64,000 bases of DNA. Source: Bacteroidales bacterium (GTDB lineage: Bacteria > Bacteroidota > Bacteroidia > Bacteroidales > UBA932). Below the pieces are notes generated by a model. That model was not told where the DNA came from. It did no database searches and was given only the letters and a program-made list of their open reading frames with translations. The DNA lies in NCBI GenBank assembly GCA_017428725.1, contig JAFRQH010000034.1, positions 23,932-87,931 of the forward strand, given 5' to 3'. The first letter of the stretch is position 1. Each line of letters opens with the position of its first letter. Of the stretch, positions 39,486 to 47,779 are shown piece after piece. Both the position numbers and the translations under genes were made by a program.

Positions 39486-41101
39486 ATGAAGCGATTGTTT
39501 TCCCTTTTCTGGTTCGCCGCTATGGCGGTGTTGTGCGCCGCGCAGACGCAACCTGTCCTGCAATATGATTTTTCGCGCAGCGAGGGCGCCGTGGTCCGGG
39601 ATGCCTCCGGCTCCGGCCTGGACGGCCGCCTCTGCGGCTCGGCCCGGCTGGAATGGCGCGGCCGAACGGCCCTGGTCAACCTGGGCTACGACGGCGGGTA
39701 TGTCGATATGGGCCCGCAAATCGGCCGTATCCTCAAGGGTTCCAATTCCTTCACGGTGGCGGTGAAGTATCTGGTGGAGGAAGATGCCTCCTTGCAGGGG
39801 AACGGATATTTCCTGTGGGCTTTTTCCACGCAGGAGCTCAATACCCGTACCGAGGGGCGTACCACGCCTACAAACTCAATATCCAGCGCAGCGAGAACTC
39901 CGTCGGCGGCTGGACCCGCGAGACCCTGATGGACATCGGCAAGCCCTCTGCCAAGGGGGAGTGGCAGTACGTCGTCTACACGCAGGACGGCACCTATGGC
40001 CGGCTTTACCTGAATGGCAAGTTGGTTGCGTTCAACAACGATATGTTCACGATGTCCCGCACCTTCCCGGGGGAGGAGACACCCGTTTACAACTGGATGG
40101 GCCGCGCGCCCTTCCCGGGAGACAGTTTCCTGGCCGGGACACTGCTCTCGGACGTGCGCGTGTACACGGAGGCCCTCTCCGACAGGGAGGTGCGTACCCT
40201 CACCAACAAGGTGCTGCGCGAGGACCTCACCGCCCACGATTTCCTGTACTGCGGTGAGTCCCACGACCGGAAGATCTTCAAGGTTGCGGACGGCCGGATC
40301 GTGTGGCGCTACGACAATCCTGCTGGTCGGGGTGAGCTCAGCGACACCATCCTGCTGGACGATGGTCACATCCTGATCGCAGACCAGTTCGGGGCAGCCG
40401 AACTGGACGCCGACGGACGTGAGCTCTGGCGGATCCCGGCCCCGGAGGGCACGGAGATCCATACCCTGCAGCCCATCGGCACGAAATACATCCTATACAT
40501 CCTTCAGGACCTGCCCGTTGCCAAGGTGATCGTACGCCGGCTCAGCGACATGAAGGTCGTGCGGCAGTTCGACGTCCCCGTGAATCCAGACGCACTGATG
40601 CATTTCCAGTTCCGCTGTGCGCGCCTGACCCGGCGTGGCACGCTCCTGATCGCCCATATGGGCGACGGTGGCATCACGGAGTGGGACGACCGCGGTAGAA
40701 TGCTCGCCAAATGGGACATTCCGGGCCCGTGGGGCGTGTGCGAACTGGACAACGGAGACATCCTGGCGGTGAGCAACCGCAATTACGTGCGCCAGTTCCG
40801 GCGTGACGGGACCGTGGTCTGGGAGCAGGACCTGGCGCGCTACGGCTGCACCATCCCGCAGAAGGCCTACCGCCTCAAGAACGGGAACACGGTGGTTACC
40901 AATTGGTTCAGCGAGTGGGATGAGGTGGCCGTGGGCTCCTTCGACCGCTCTGCTCCGCCGGTCCAGGTGGTCGAGATTGACCCCGAAGGACGGCTTGTCT
41001 GGCAGATGGCCTCCTGGGAGGAGATGGGCCCTGCCACAACCTTCCAGCCCCTCGACGAACCCGTCGTCCGTTCGGCCTGCTTTTTTGGTCGTTTCAAGTA
41101 A
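39486..41101 (+). pseudogene. LamG / PQQ-like beta-propeller protein, broken by a frameshift
   Basis: One secreted protein split over two frames. The first part (MKRLFSLFWFAAMAVLCAAQ signal peptide, then a ConA-like LamG fold with VNLGYDGGYVDMGPQ and FLWAFSTQELNTRTEG) runs into a stop after the G run at 39854-39857. The second, in the next frame, continues exactly where the first leaves off (AYHAYKLNIQRSENSVGGW) and reads on to a beta-propeller of PQQ or arylsulfotransferase-like type (WRYDNPAGRG, GHILIADQF, NGNTVVTNWFSEWDE). One extra G would restore a 538-residue protein. This is either a real mutation or an assembly error in a G run. The product probably binds or cleaves a polysaccharide. 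Confidence 0.7.
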
Positions 41102-41119
41102 TCAATTATCTTCCGTAAT

Positions 41120-42340
41120 ATGAAAAAGATTCTCTCTCTGTTGATCGTCTCCCTGTGCCTGGTCTGGACGGCGCAGGCGGGGCCGAAGGATTCCAAGACC
41201 CATTATGCCGAGGAGGCGCTCCGGCCCTACGTGGAGAGCGGGCGGCTCGCCGGCGCCATCAGCGTCTTCTACAAGGACGGCGTGCAGGAGACCTGCTGCA
41301 TCGGCTATGCCGACGTGGCGGCCCGCCGCCCCATCCGGATGAACAACGTGTTCATGCAGTGCTCGCAGACCAAGGGCTTCTGCGGGGTGACCATCGCCAA
41401 ACTGGTGGAGGAGGGGAGGATCTCGCTGGACGATCCCGTGTCCAAGTACCTGCCCGAGTTCGCCACCCTGTGGGTCCAGGACGGCGTCAAGGACGGCGTG
41501 CGGACCCTCCACCGTGCCCGCAACGTGCTCACTGTCAGGATGGTGCTCAACCATACGGGAGGCTTCCCCTTCGAGATCAGCGCCAAGCGTCCGGACGTCC
41601 GGGGCGGCGGCTGGTCCGGCGGGGCGCCCCTGCGCCAAACCGCCAGTATCGCCGCCGCCTCGCCCCTGATGTTCGAGCCCGGCACGAACGTGCTGTATTC
41701 CAATACGGGGATCGACATCGGCGCCGCCATCGTGGAGGTGGTCACGGGGATGAAGTGGGAGCAGTATCTCAAGCAGGAGGTCCTGGACCCGCTGGGGATG
41801 AAGTCCACCTGGTTCTGGCCCACCGACCGGCAGCTCCGCTCCAAGATCGAGCTCTACGAGACCCAACCGGACGGCCCCGCGAAGTGGGTCGAGGAGGTGG
41901 GCAACCAGCAGCGCCCCTACAACGACGCCCACGTGTTCGCGTCCGCCGGCGCCGGCCTCTGGACTACGGCCAGCGACCAGCTGAAGTTCTACAAGATGCT
42001 GATGAATCTCGGCGTGGGGGACAACGGCGTCCGCATCCTCAAGGAGGAGACGGTCCGCAACCTGCTCGCGCGCTCGACCCGCCCCGCGGGGATGGAAGGC
42101 TATTCCCTCGGCCTGACCGCACCCGAGCAGGACAGCGAGGACGCCTGGTTCGGCCACGGCGGCGCCTGGGGTACCCAGTGCTCCGTCAACTGGCACAAGA
42201 AGGAACTCCGGCTCTGGGTCATCCAATGCCCCGCCGGGGGCCAACCATGGACCCCCGACGTGGACAAGGCTGCGGAGAAGTTCTTCGCCCGCTCGTTTGA
42301 CAATTCCGCCCTCAACGCCTACACCGGACGCGTCCAGTAA
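41120..42340 (+). CDS. Secreted serine hydrolase (class C beta-lactamase family)
   Basis: A 406-residue member of the class C beta-lactamase / D-aminopeptidase / esterase superfamily with a signal peptide (MKKILSLLIVSLCLVWTAQA). The catalytic SxxK motif is S82-Q-T-K85 in MQCSQTKGF, the second motif is YSNTG near residue 194, and the third is the HGG of FGHGGAWGT. The residues around the motifs are those of the serine esterase subgroup (EstB-like) more than of true lactamases. It starts 18 bases after the broken LamG gene and converges with the YfcC-like carrier. Confidence 0.85.
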   Translation: MKKILSLLIVSLCLVWTAQAGPKDSKTHYAEEALRPYVESGRLAGAISVFYKDGVQETCCIGYADVAARRPIRMNNVFMQCSQTKGFCGVTIAKLVEEGRISLDDPVSKYLPEFATLWVQDGVKDGVRTLHRARNVLTVRMVLNHTGGFPFEISAKRPDVRGGGWSGGAPLRQTASIAAASPLMFEPGTNVLYSNTGIDIGAAIVEVVTGMKWEQYLKQEVLDPLGMKSTWFWPTDRQLRSKIELYETQPDGPAKWVEEVGNQQRPYNDAHVFASAGAGLWTTASDQLKFYKMLMNLGVGDNGVRILKEETVRNLLARSTRPAGMEGYSLGLTAPEQDSEDAWFGHGGAWGTQCSVNWHKKELRLWVIQCPAGGQPWTPDVDKAAEKFFARSFDNSALNAYTGRVQ

Positions 42341-42349
42341 AGGGCCGGA

Positions 42350-43672
42350 TCAGAAACCGGCGGGAGAGAGGAAGACGGTGGGAATCAGCAGCAGGAATCC
42401 CAGCACGAGCAGCACCGGGACCATCTTCCAGATCCAGCGCACCCAGCGGGTGTAGGGGATGCGGGCCATCGCCAGCGCGGCCATCAGCACGCCGGAGGTG
42501 GGCGTGACCATGTTCGTGAAGCCGTCGCCGAACTGGTAGGCGAGCACCATCGCCTGGCGCGACACGCCGACCATGTCGGAGAAGGGGGCCATGATCGGGA
42601 TGGTGATGGCGGCCTTGGCCGTGGCGCTGGGGATCAGGAAGTTGATCAGCGCCTGGATGCCGTACATCGCGCCCAGCGAGGCGAGCGGTCCCGTGCCCTC
42701 CAGCCCCTCCTGCATCGCGTGCAGGATGCTGTCCACCACCTTGCCGTCCTGCAGGATGACGATGATGCCGGAGGCGAATCCCACCACCAGGGCCGCGGAG
42801 AGGATGTCCCGGGCTCCGCTGAGGAACTCGTCGGCGATCCGGTTGGCGGAGAATCCCGCCAGGATGCCGCAGACGATGCCCATCACCAGGAAGAGCCCCG
42901 TAATCTCCGGCAGGTACCATTTCCAGCAGGTCACGCCCACGATGAGCAGCCCCACCGTGACGGCCAGCACGCCCAGGATCACGGCCTGGCGGCGCGACAG
43001 GGGAGCCGCCTCCGCTCCGGCCTCCGCCGTGACGTCGCGGCGGCTCCGCCGGGCGTAGAGGACGACGAAGACACAGAGGAGCAGGGTCAGCAGCGCCCAG
43101 CAGAACAGGCGGTACCCCAGCCCGGAGAACAGCGGCAGGTCCGCCATCCCCTGGGCGATGCCCACGGTGAACGGGTTCAGGAAAGCGCTGGAGAATCCGA
43201 CGTTGGAGGCCACGTACACCACCAGCATCCCCATCAGCGGATCGTAGCCCAGCGACACGGCGAGCGGGACCATGATCCCCACGAAGGGGATGGTCTCCTC
43301 GCTCATCCCGAACACGGCTCCGGCCAGCGAGAAGAGCACGGTGACGGCCACCAGCACGGCCTTGTCGTGCCGGCCGACCCGGGCGATGAAACGCCGGATG
43401 CCGGCCGTGACGGCGCCCGTGGCGTTAAGCAGCCAGAAGGCGCCGCCGACGACCAGGATGAAGATGATGATGCCGGCCTGCTTGACGAATCCGTGATAGA
43501 TGGCGGAGAAGACCTGCAGGGTCTGGGGCGCGGCCGGCCGGGACTCGAAGCGGACCGTCCCGTCCGCCCCCGTCACGTACTCACCGCCCGGCACGAACCA
43601 GGTGGCCGCGGCGCTCAGGAGGATGAGCAGGGCGATGAGTACATAGGTGTTCGGGACCCGGATCTTCTTCAT
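42350..43672 (-). CDS. YfcC-type anaerobic carrier / amino-acid or dicarboxylate transporter
   Basis: A 440-residue inner-membrane transporter of the YfcC/DcuC superfamily with about 11-12 hydrophobic segments. The block EETIPFVGIMVPLAVSLGYD and SAFLNPFTVGIAQGMADLP, followed by LINFLIPSATAKAAITIPIMAPFSDM, are the paired hairpin and helix-break motifs of the family. Substrates in the family include C4-dicarboxylates and basic amino acids; no specificity can be assigned here. The gene lies 13 bases after the type-B carboxylesterase and converges with the serine hydrolase. Confidence 0.85.
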   Translation of the reverse strand: MKKIRVPNTYVLIALLILLSAAATWFVPGGEYVTGADGTVRFESRPAAPQTLQVFSAIYHGFVKQAGIIIFILVVGGAFWLLNATGAVTAGIRRFIARVGRHDKAVLVAVTVLFSLAGAVFGMSEETIPFVGIMVPLAVSLGYDPLMGMLVVYVASNVGFSSAFLNPFTVGIAQGMADLPLFSGLGYRLFCWALLTLLLCVFVVLYARRSRRDVTAEAGAEAAPLSRRQAVILGVLAVTVGLLIVGVTCWKWYLPEITGLFLVMGIVCGILAGFSANRIADEFLSGARDILSAALVVGFASGIIVILQDGKVVDSILHAMQEGLEGTGPLASLGAMYGIQALINFLIPSATAKAAITIPIMAPFSDMVGVSRQAMVLAYQFGDGFTNMVTPTSGVLMAALAMARIPYTRWVRWIWKMVPVLLVLGFLLLIPTVFLSPAGF

Positions 43673-43685
43673 CCAGTGCGTTTCG

Positions 43686-45254
43686 TCAGTACTTGAGCAG
43701 AATGGCGTCGTGGTTCTTGCGGAGCGCCGTGACGTTGTCGAAGACCATCGTGGGGTTCTCCTCAGGGTTGAACGGCTCCCACTTGGGCAGGCCCTTGCAG
43801 TTGGGGTCGCCGGTCTTGATGAAGGCGATCCAGGCGCTGCTGACCAGGTCGGCCATCTTGTACGCCTCGGGCGTGCCGCCGGTCATCTCGCGCTGGTTGG
43901 CCACGTTGTTGAACATGAACGGGAGCTCCATCCCGTGGCAGGCGGCCAGGGCGCCGTCGTTGACCGCGGACTTCCAGGCAAAGAGGTAGACATAGGCGTC
44001 GGCACCGCCCTGCGCCTGCTTGGCGGTGGCCTGCGCGATCACGCGCGGACGCGTCCGAAGGTCGGTGTTGACCAGCTCCTTAGGCTCCTGGCCGGGATAC
44101 ACGGTCTCGAAATCTTTGACGAACTGCTGGAACTTCTCCTCGCCCAGCCGGGGCAGGAGGCGCTCCTTGACCTGGTCCATCGAGAGGGTCACGTTATTGG
44201 TGTAGCAGGACTCGTTGAGGTTGGACCCGATCAGCATCGGGACATCCTTGCTGCACTCGGCGCCGGTGGGGTCGAACGGATGCTGGACCAGGTATTTGCC
44301 GTCCACGACGGGGGAGTAGCCGCCGCGGCCGAGCCGGCGCGTGGCGCGGCTCCCGGCCGCCACCAGCTCCTCATACGAGAACTTGTCGAGGTCCACGTCC
44401 GGACCGGGCTTGAGACCCAGCTCCTCCACGACGGCGAGGCCGAGCGCCCGGCTCTGCTCCGGCTCCTGCTGGCGCAGGGTGGAGCCGCTCTGGACGATCG
44501 CCCGGTGGAACAGCCCCTTGGCGGAGGGCATCGCCATCAGCGTGGAGGTCTTGCCGCCACCGCCGCTCTGGCCGCCGATTGTCACGCAGCCCGGGTCTCC
44601 GCCGAAGGCTGCGATGTTGTTGTGGACCCACTCGAGGGCCTTGACGAGGTCCTGCTGGCCGAGGTTGACGGACTCGGCGTACTTGCCGCCGAGGCCGGAC
44701 AGGTCGAGGTATCCCAGGATGTTGAGGCGGTGGTTGACCGTGACGACCACGATGTCACCCTTCTCGGCGAGGGCACGTCCCTCCTGCGCGGGGAGGAAGA
44801 TGGCCGAGCCGGAGGAGTAGCCTCCGCCGTGGATCCACACGAAGACCGGACGCTTGCGGCCGTCCAGTGCCGGGGTCCAGACATTGAGCACCTGGCAGTT
44901 CTCGGAGCTCTTCTCGTTCTTGAACTCGAAGCCGAAATCGTAGTCGCTCGGGTTGCCGCCCCAGCGCATGTTCTGGCCCTGCATGGCCTGCGGGCCGTAG
45001 ACCTGGGTCTTGCGGACGCCGTCCCACTTGTCGGGGGCCTGCGGCGGCATGAAGCGCGCGGCCTTGGCATACGGCACGCCCTTGAAGGTGTAGATGCCGC
45101 CGTCGTTGTAGCCCATGATCTTGCCGGAGACCGTGGCTACGATGCAGTCATCTCCCGTGGTGATGGGGCCCTTGGCGGAGCCCTGTCCGTTGTTTGTGCA
45201 CGCAGCGAGCAGCAACATGGCAGCTCCAGCGGCGAGGATCAGTAACTTCTTCAT
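43686..45254 (-). CDS. Type-B carboxylesterase lipoprotein
   Basis: A 522-residue carboxylesterase/lipase of the type-B family, with a lipoprotein signal (MKKLLILAAGAAMLLLAAC, lipidated cysteine 19). It shows YTFKGVPYAKAARFMPP, the oxyanion-hole motif WIHGGGYSSGS, and the catalytic serine in IGGQSGGGG near residue 230; the acid and the histidine are further on, the latter in AACHGMELPF. It is likely on the outer membrane facing the periplasm or cell surface and removes ester groups from glycan or phenolic substrates. It follows the GH105-GH154 gene by 32 bases and precedes the carrier by 13 bases, probably in one operon. Confidence 0.88.
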   Translation of the reverse strand: MKKLLILAAGAAMLLLAACTNNGQGSAKGPITTGDDCIVATVSGKIMGYNDGGIYTFKGVPYAKAARFMPPQAPDKWDGVRKTQVYGPQAMQGQNMRWGGNPSDYDFGFEFKNEKSSENCQVLNVWTPALDGRKRPVFVWIHGGGYSSGSAIFLPAQEGRALAEKGDIVVVTVNHRLNILGYLDLSGLGGKYAESVNLGQQDLVKALEWVHNNIAAFGGDPGCVTIGGQSGGGGKTSTLMAMPSAKGLFHRAIVQSGSTLRQQEPEQSRALGLAVVEELGLKPGPDVDLDKFSYEELVAAGSRATRRLGRGGYSPVVDGKYLVQHPFDPTGAECSKDVPMLIGSNLNESCYTNNVTLSMDQVKERLLPRLGEEKFQQFVKDFETVYPGQEPKELVNTDLRTRPRVIAQATAKQAQGGADAYVYLFAWKSAVNDGALAACHGMELPFMFNNVANQREMTGGTPEAYKMADLVSSAWIAFIKTGDPNCKGLPKWEPFNPEENPTMVFDNVTALRKNHDAILLKY

Positions 45255-45286
45255 TGGATGGTGGTTATGGATGCTTGATACTGTTC

Positions 45287-47650
45287 TTAAAAGACCGTGC
45301 GCGTGGCGCTGCGGTCGCTCCAGGCGTGGTCCTTCGGGAAGGGCTGGCCGCCCCAGGCCTTGCAGCTGGTCCAGGGCAGGGAGGCGTCCGTCCAGAAGGG
45401 ATGGTTGGCGGGCAGGCCGAGCGGCAGCAGGCTCAGCGAGGTCATGTAGAGGCTGCCGTTGTTGGTGTACCAGTCGGCGATGCCGGGCTGGCGGCCCGTG
45501 AAGCCGATGGTCAGGAAGCCCTTCTCGTTGAAGTTCTCCTTGCCGTCGTACATCGAGTGCATCACGGCGGTGAGGGCGGCCCGGACCTGGCCGGGCACGA
45601 GCCCGGCGGGGAGCTGGTCATACCAGGCCAGCAGGGCGAGCGGCTGCATCGTGGCCATCCGGTAGGGGATGGAGCGGCCGAACACCGGGAACGTCCCTTC
45701 CGGGGAGATGAAGCGCTCGAGGATGATGGCGAACTTCTGTGCGCGGTTGAACTCGCGGGCGAAGTTCATCCGGTACGAGCCGCGCCGGGCGTCCATCATG
45801 TTGCGGAGCGTCTCCAGGTACATCGGGTGAAAGACGTAGCTGCTGTAGTAGTCGAATGCGAAGGAGGTGCCGTCGGCATACCAGCCGTCCCCGACATACC
45901 ACTCCTCGACCTTGCGGATGGTGGAGCTGATGCGGTACATATCGTAGTCGGAGCCGGCCTTGGCGAGGAAGCTCTCGATGGTGGAGGAGAAGAGCAGCCA
46001 GTTGGTGTAAGGGGGATCCACCACGCGCAGCCCCTTGAAGCAGTCGAAGTAGCGCTGCTTGGTCCGGTCGTCGAGCGGCTCCCAGAGCGCGTCGTAGCCG
46101 CGGATGAAGCTCTCCGCGATGTAGGCGGCGTCCACGAGGGCCTGGCCCTCGCCTTTCCAGAGCAGGTAGTCCGGCGAGGCGGGATCGACGGCGTTGGCGT
46201 AGGCGCGCAGGGCCCACTCGCGGAGTTGCTTGCGCTTGGCGCCCTCGGGCGTGTCGTCGTCCGGCAGGGACAGCCAGGGCGCGATGCCGGCCATCAGGCG
46301 GCCGAAGCATTCCATATAGGTGACCTTGATGTTGCGGCCGTCCCAGGTGGGGCTGGTCTCCACGAGCATGTTGGCCTGGAGCTTGCCCTCGGCCATATTG
46401 CTGAGGACGGGCTCGGCCAGCTGGCAGGCGATGGACACCCAGTACTCGCGGTCGCGCACGCCGTCGGGGACGGGCGCGGGTGCGGCCTTGCGGCCGCGCG
46501 TTGCGGCCACGGGCGCCGGGGCGTGGCTCTCCAGGTAGCGCACGCGCTCGCAGGCGGCGAGCAGGAAGGCGCCCACGCCGAAGTCGGCCTGCGAGTTGGC
46601 GTTGACCTGCTGGCCGGGGATGGCGCGCTCGCCGATGGGCTGGACGTAGCCCACGCTGCCGTCCTTCTGCAGGGCGGTGTGGCGCAGGTAGTTCCAGGCC
46701 TTGTCGGCGACGGGAAGATATTCACCGGCCGGGAGATAGCCGTTGTTGATGCCCCACATCAGGCCGTAGGCGAAGAAGGCCGTGCCGCTGGTCTCGGGAC
46801 CGGGCGCCTGCTCGGGGTCGAGCATCGAGCGGGTCCAGTAGCCGGCGTCCTGCTGGCAGCCCGCCACGGCGGCGGCGAGCCGGAGGTACTTCTGAACGAA
46901 GAAATCGCGGTTGGCATAGCTCTTGGGCATGTCCTTGAGGACCTTGGCCAGTCCGGCGAGGACCCAGCCGTCGCCGCGGGCCCAGAAGTCCTTCAGGCCG
47001 TTCGCGGTCTTGTGCTTGGGATAGACGTACTTGGCGTCGCGGAAATACATCCCCGTCTCCTCGTCGTACATCAGGCTGTCGGTGTATTTCAGGTACTCGG
47101 TGAGCTTGTCAAGGTAGCGGACGTTGCCCGTGACGTTGTAGAGCTTGGTCATCACGGGCATCACCATATAGAGCGCATCGGCCCACCACCAGAAGTCGTC
47201 CTGGGGCAGGCTCATCTCGTACTCCATCACCTCGCGGGCACGGGCGATGCGCCGGTCGTCGGGCAGGAGGTTGTAGAGGTCGACGTAGGTCTGGAAGCAG
47301 ATCTGGAAGTCCCCGAACAGGACGTGGCGGTCAGTCTCGCCGTAGTTATAGCGCCACAGGCTGCGGTCCTTCTCCTTGGCGCCGCTCCACTGGTTGTGCT
47401 CCGCCCAGCGGAGGGAGTAGTCGAGCCAGTCCTGCTCGCCGGTCAGGAAGTAGGCTTCCATGTTGCCGGTATGGTAGGCGGCGACGTGCCAGAAGGGAAT
47501 GTCCTCGGCGGCGTGGTGGGACTGCCAGTAGCCGTTCACCTGCCGGATGACGGCGCGGATGTCCTGCGCCTCGCCCGGCTGGGCGGCGCGGGCCGGGAGG
47601 AGGAGCGAGGCTGCCAGGAGCAGCAGGAATGTGGTCAGGGTTCTTTTCAT
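45287..47650 (-). CDS. GH105 - GH154 (DUF2264) fusion enzyme
   Basis: A 787-residue secreted protein (signal peptide MKRTLTTFLLLLAASLLLPA). Residues about 30-385 are a GH105/GH88-type (alpha/alpha)6 barrel: WADALYMVMPVMTKL, KDFWARGDGWVLAGLAKVL and SGTAFFAYGLMWGI, the unsaturated-uronyl hydrolase pattern. Residues about 400-785 are the DUF2264 domain, now called GH154, with ANMLVETSPTWDGRN, TNWLLFSSTIESFLAKAG and NNGSLYMTSLSLLPLGLP; GH154 enzymes are exo-acting on beta-glucuronides. The two domains are linked by an A/P-rich stretch. The combination would remove unsaturated and glucuronic acid ends from pectin or arabinogalactan side chains. It begins the minus-strand operon with the carboxylesterase and carrier. 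Confidence 0.88.
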   Translation of the reverse strand: MKRTLTTFLLLLAASLLLPARAAQPGEAQDIRAVIRQVNGYWQSHHAAEDIPFWHVAAYHTGNMEAYFLTGEQDWLDYSLRWAEHNQWSGAKEKDRSLWRYNYGETDRHVLFGDFQICFQTYVDLYNLLPDDRRIARAREVMEYEMSLPQDDFWWWADALYMVMPVMTKLYNVTGNVRYLDKLTEYLKYTDSLMYDEETGMYFRDAKYVYPKHKTANGLKDFWARGDGWVLAGLAKVLKDMPKSYANRDFFVQKYLRLAAAVAGCQQDAGYWTRSMLDPEQAPGPETSGTAFFAYGLMWGINNGYLPAGEYLPVADKAWNYLRHTALQKDGSVGYVQPIGERAIPGQQVNANSQADFGVGAFLLAACERVRYLESHAPAPVAATRGRKAAPAPVPDGVRDREYWVSIACQLAEPVLSNMAEGKLQANMLVETSPTWDGRNIKVTYMECFGRLMAGIAPWLSLPDDDTPEGAKRKQLREWALRAYANAVDPASPDYLLWKGEGQALVDAAYIAESFIRGYDALWEPLDDRTKQRYFDCFKGLRVVDPPYTNWLLFSSTIESFLAKAGSDYDMYRISSTIRKVEEWYVGDGWYADGTSFAFDYYSSYVFHPMYLETLRNMMDARRGSYRMNFAREFNRAQKFAIILERFISPEGTFPVFGRSIPYRMATMQPLALLAWYDQLPAGLVPGQVRAALTAVMHSMYDGKENFNEKGFLTIGFTGRQPGIADWYTNNGSLYMTSLSLLPLGLPANHPFWTDASLPWTSCKAWGGQPFPKDHAWSDRSATRTVF

Positions 47651-47726
47651 ATTTGGTAATCAGTTTTTTATCAAGTGTCTAAAATAGCAAATAATCTCAA
47701 ATTTTCCGCTATGTCCGACGGGAATT

Positions 47727-47760
47727 TTGAGCCCTGAAGACCAAGATTTGACTATATTTG
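47727..47760 (+). promoter_or_regulatory. Promoter (-7 TATATTTG) for the second GH2 gene
   Basis: TATATTTG at 47753-47760 fits the consensus and is 20 bases before the ATG. The best -33 TTG (47727-47729) gives a 23-base spacer, somewhat long. Confidence 0.45.
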
Positions 47761-47779
47761 TGACATAGCGTTCAAAAAG

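Noticed and set aside
41120..42340. A true beta-lactamase (antibiotic resistance) gene
   Set aside because: The SxxK, YSN and HGG motifs fit the serine esterase/aminopeptidase branch better than class C enzymes, and its place is in a carbohydrate region.
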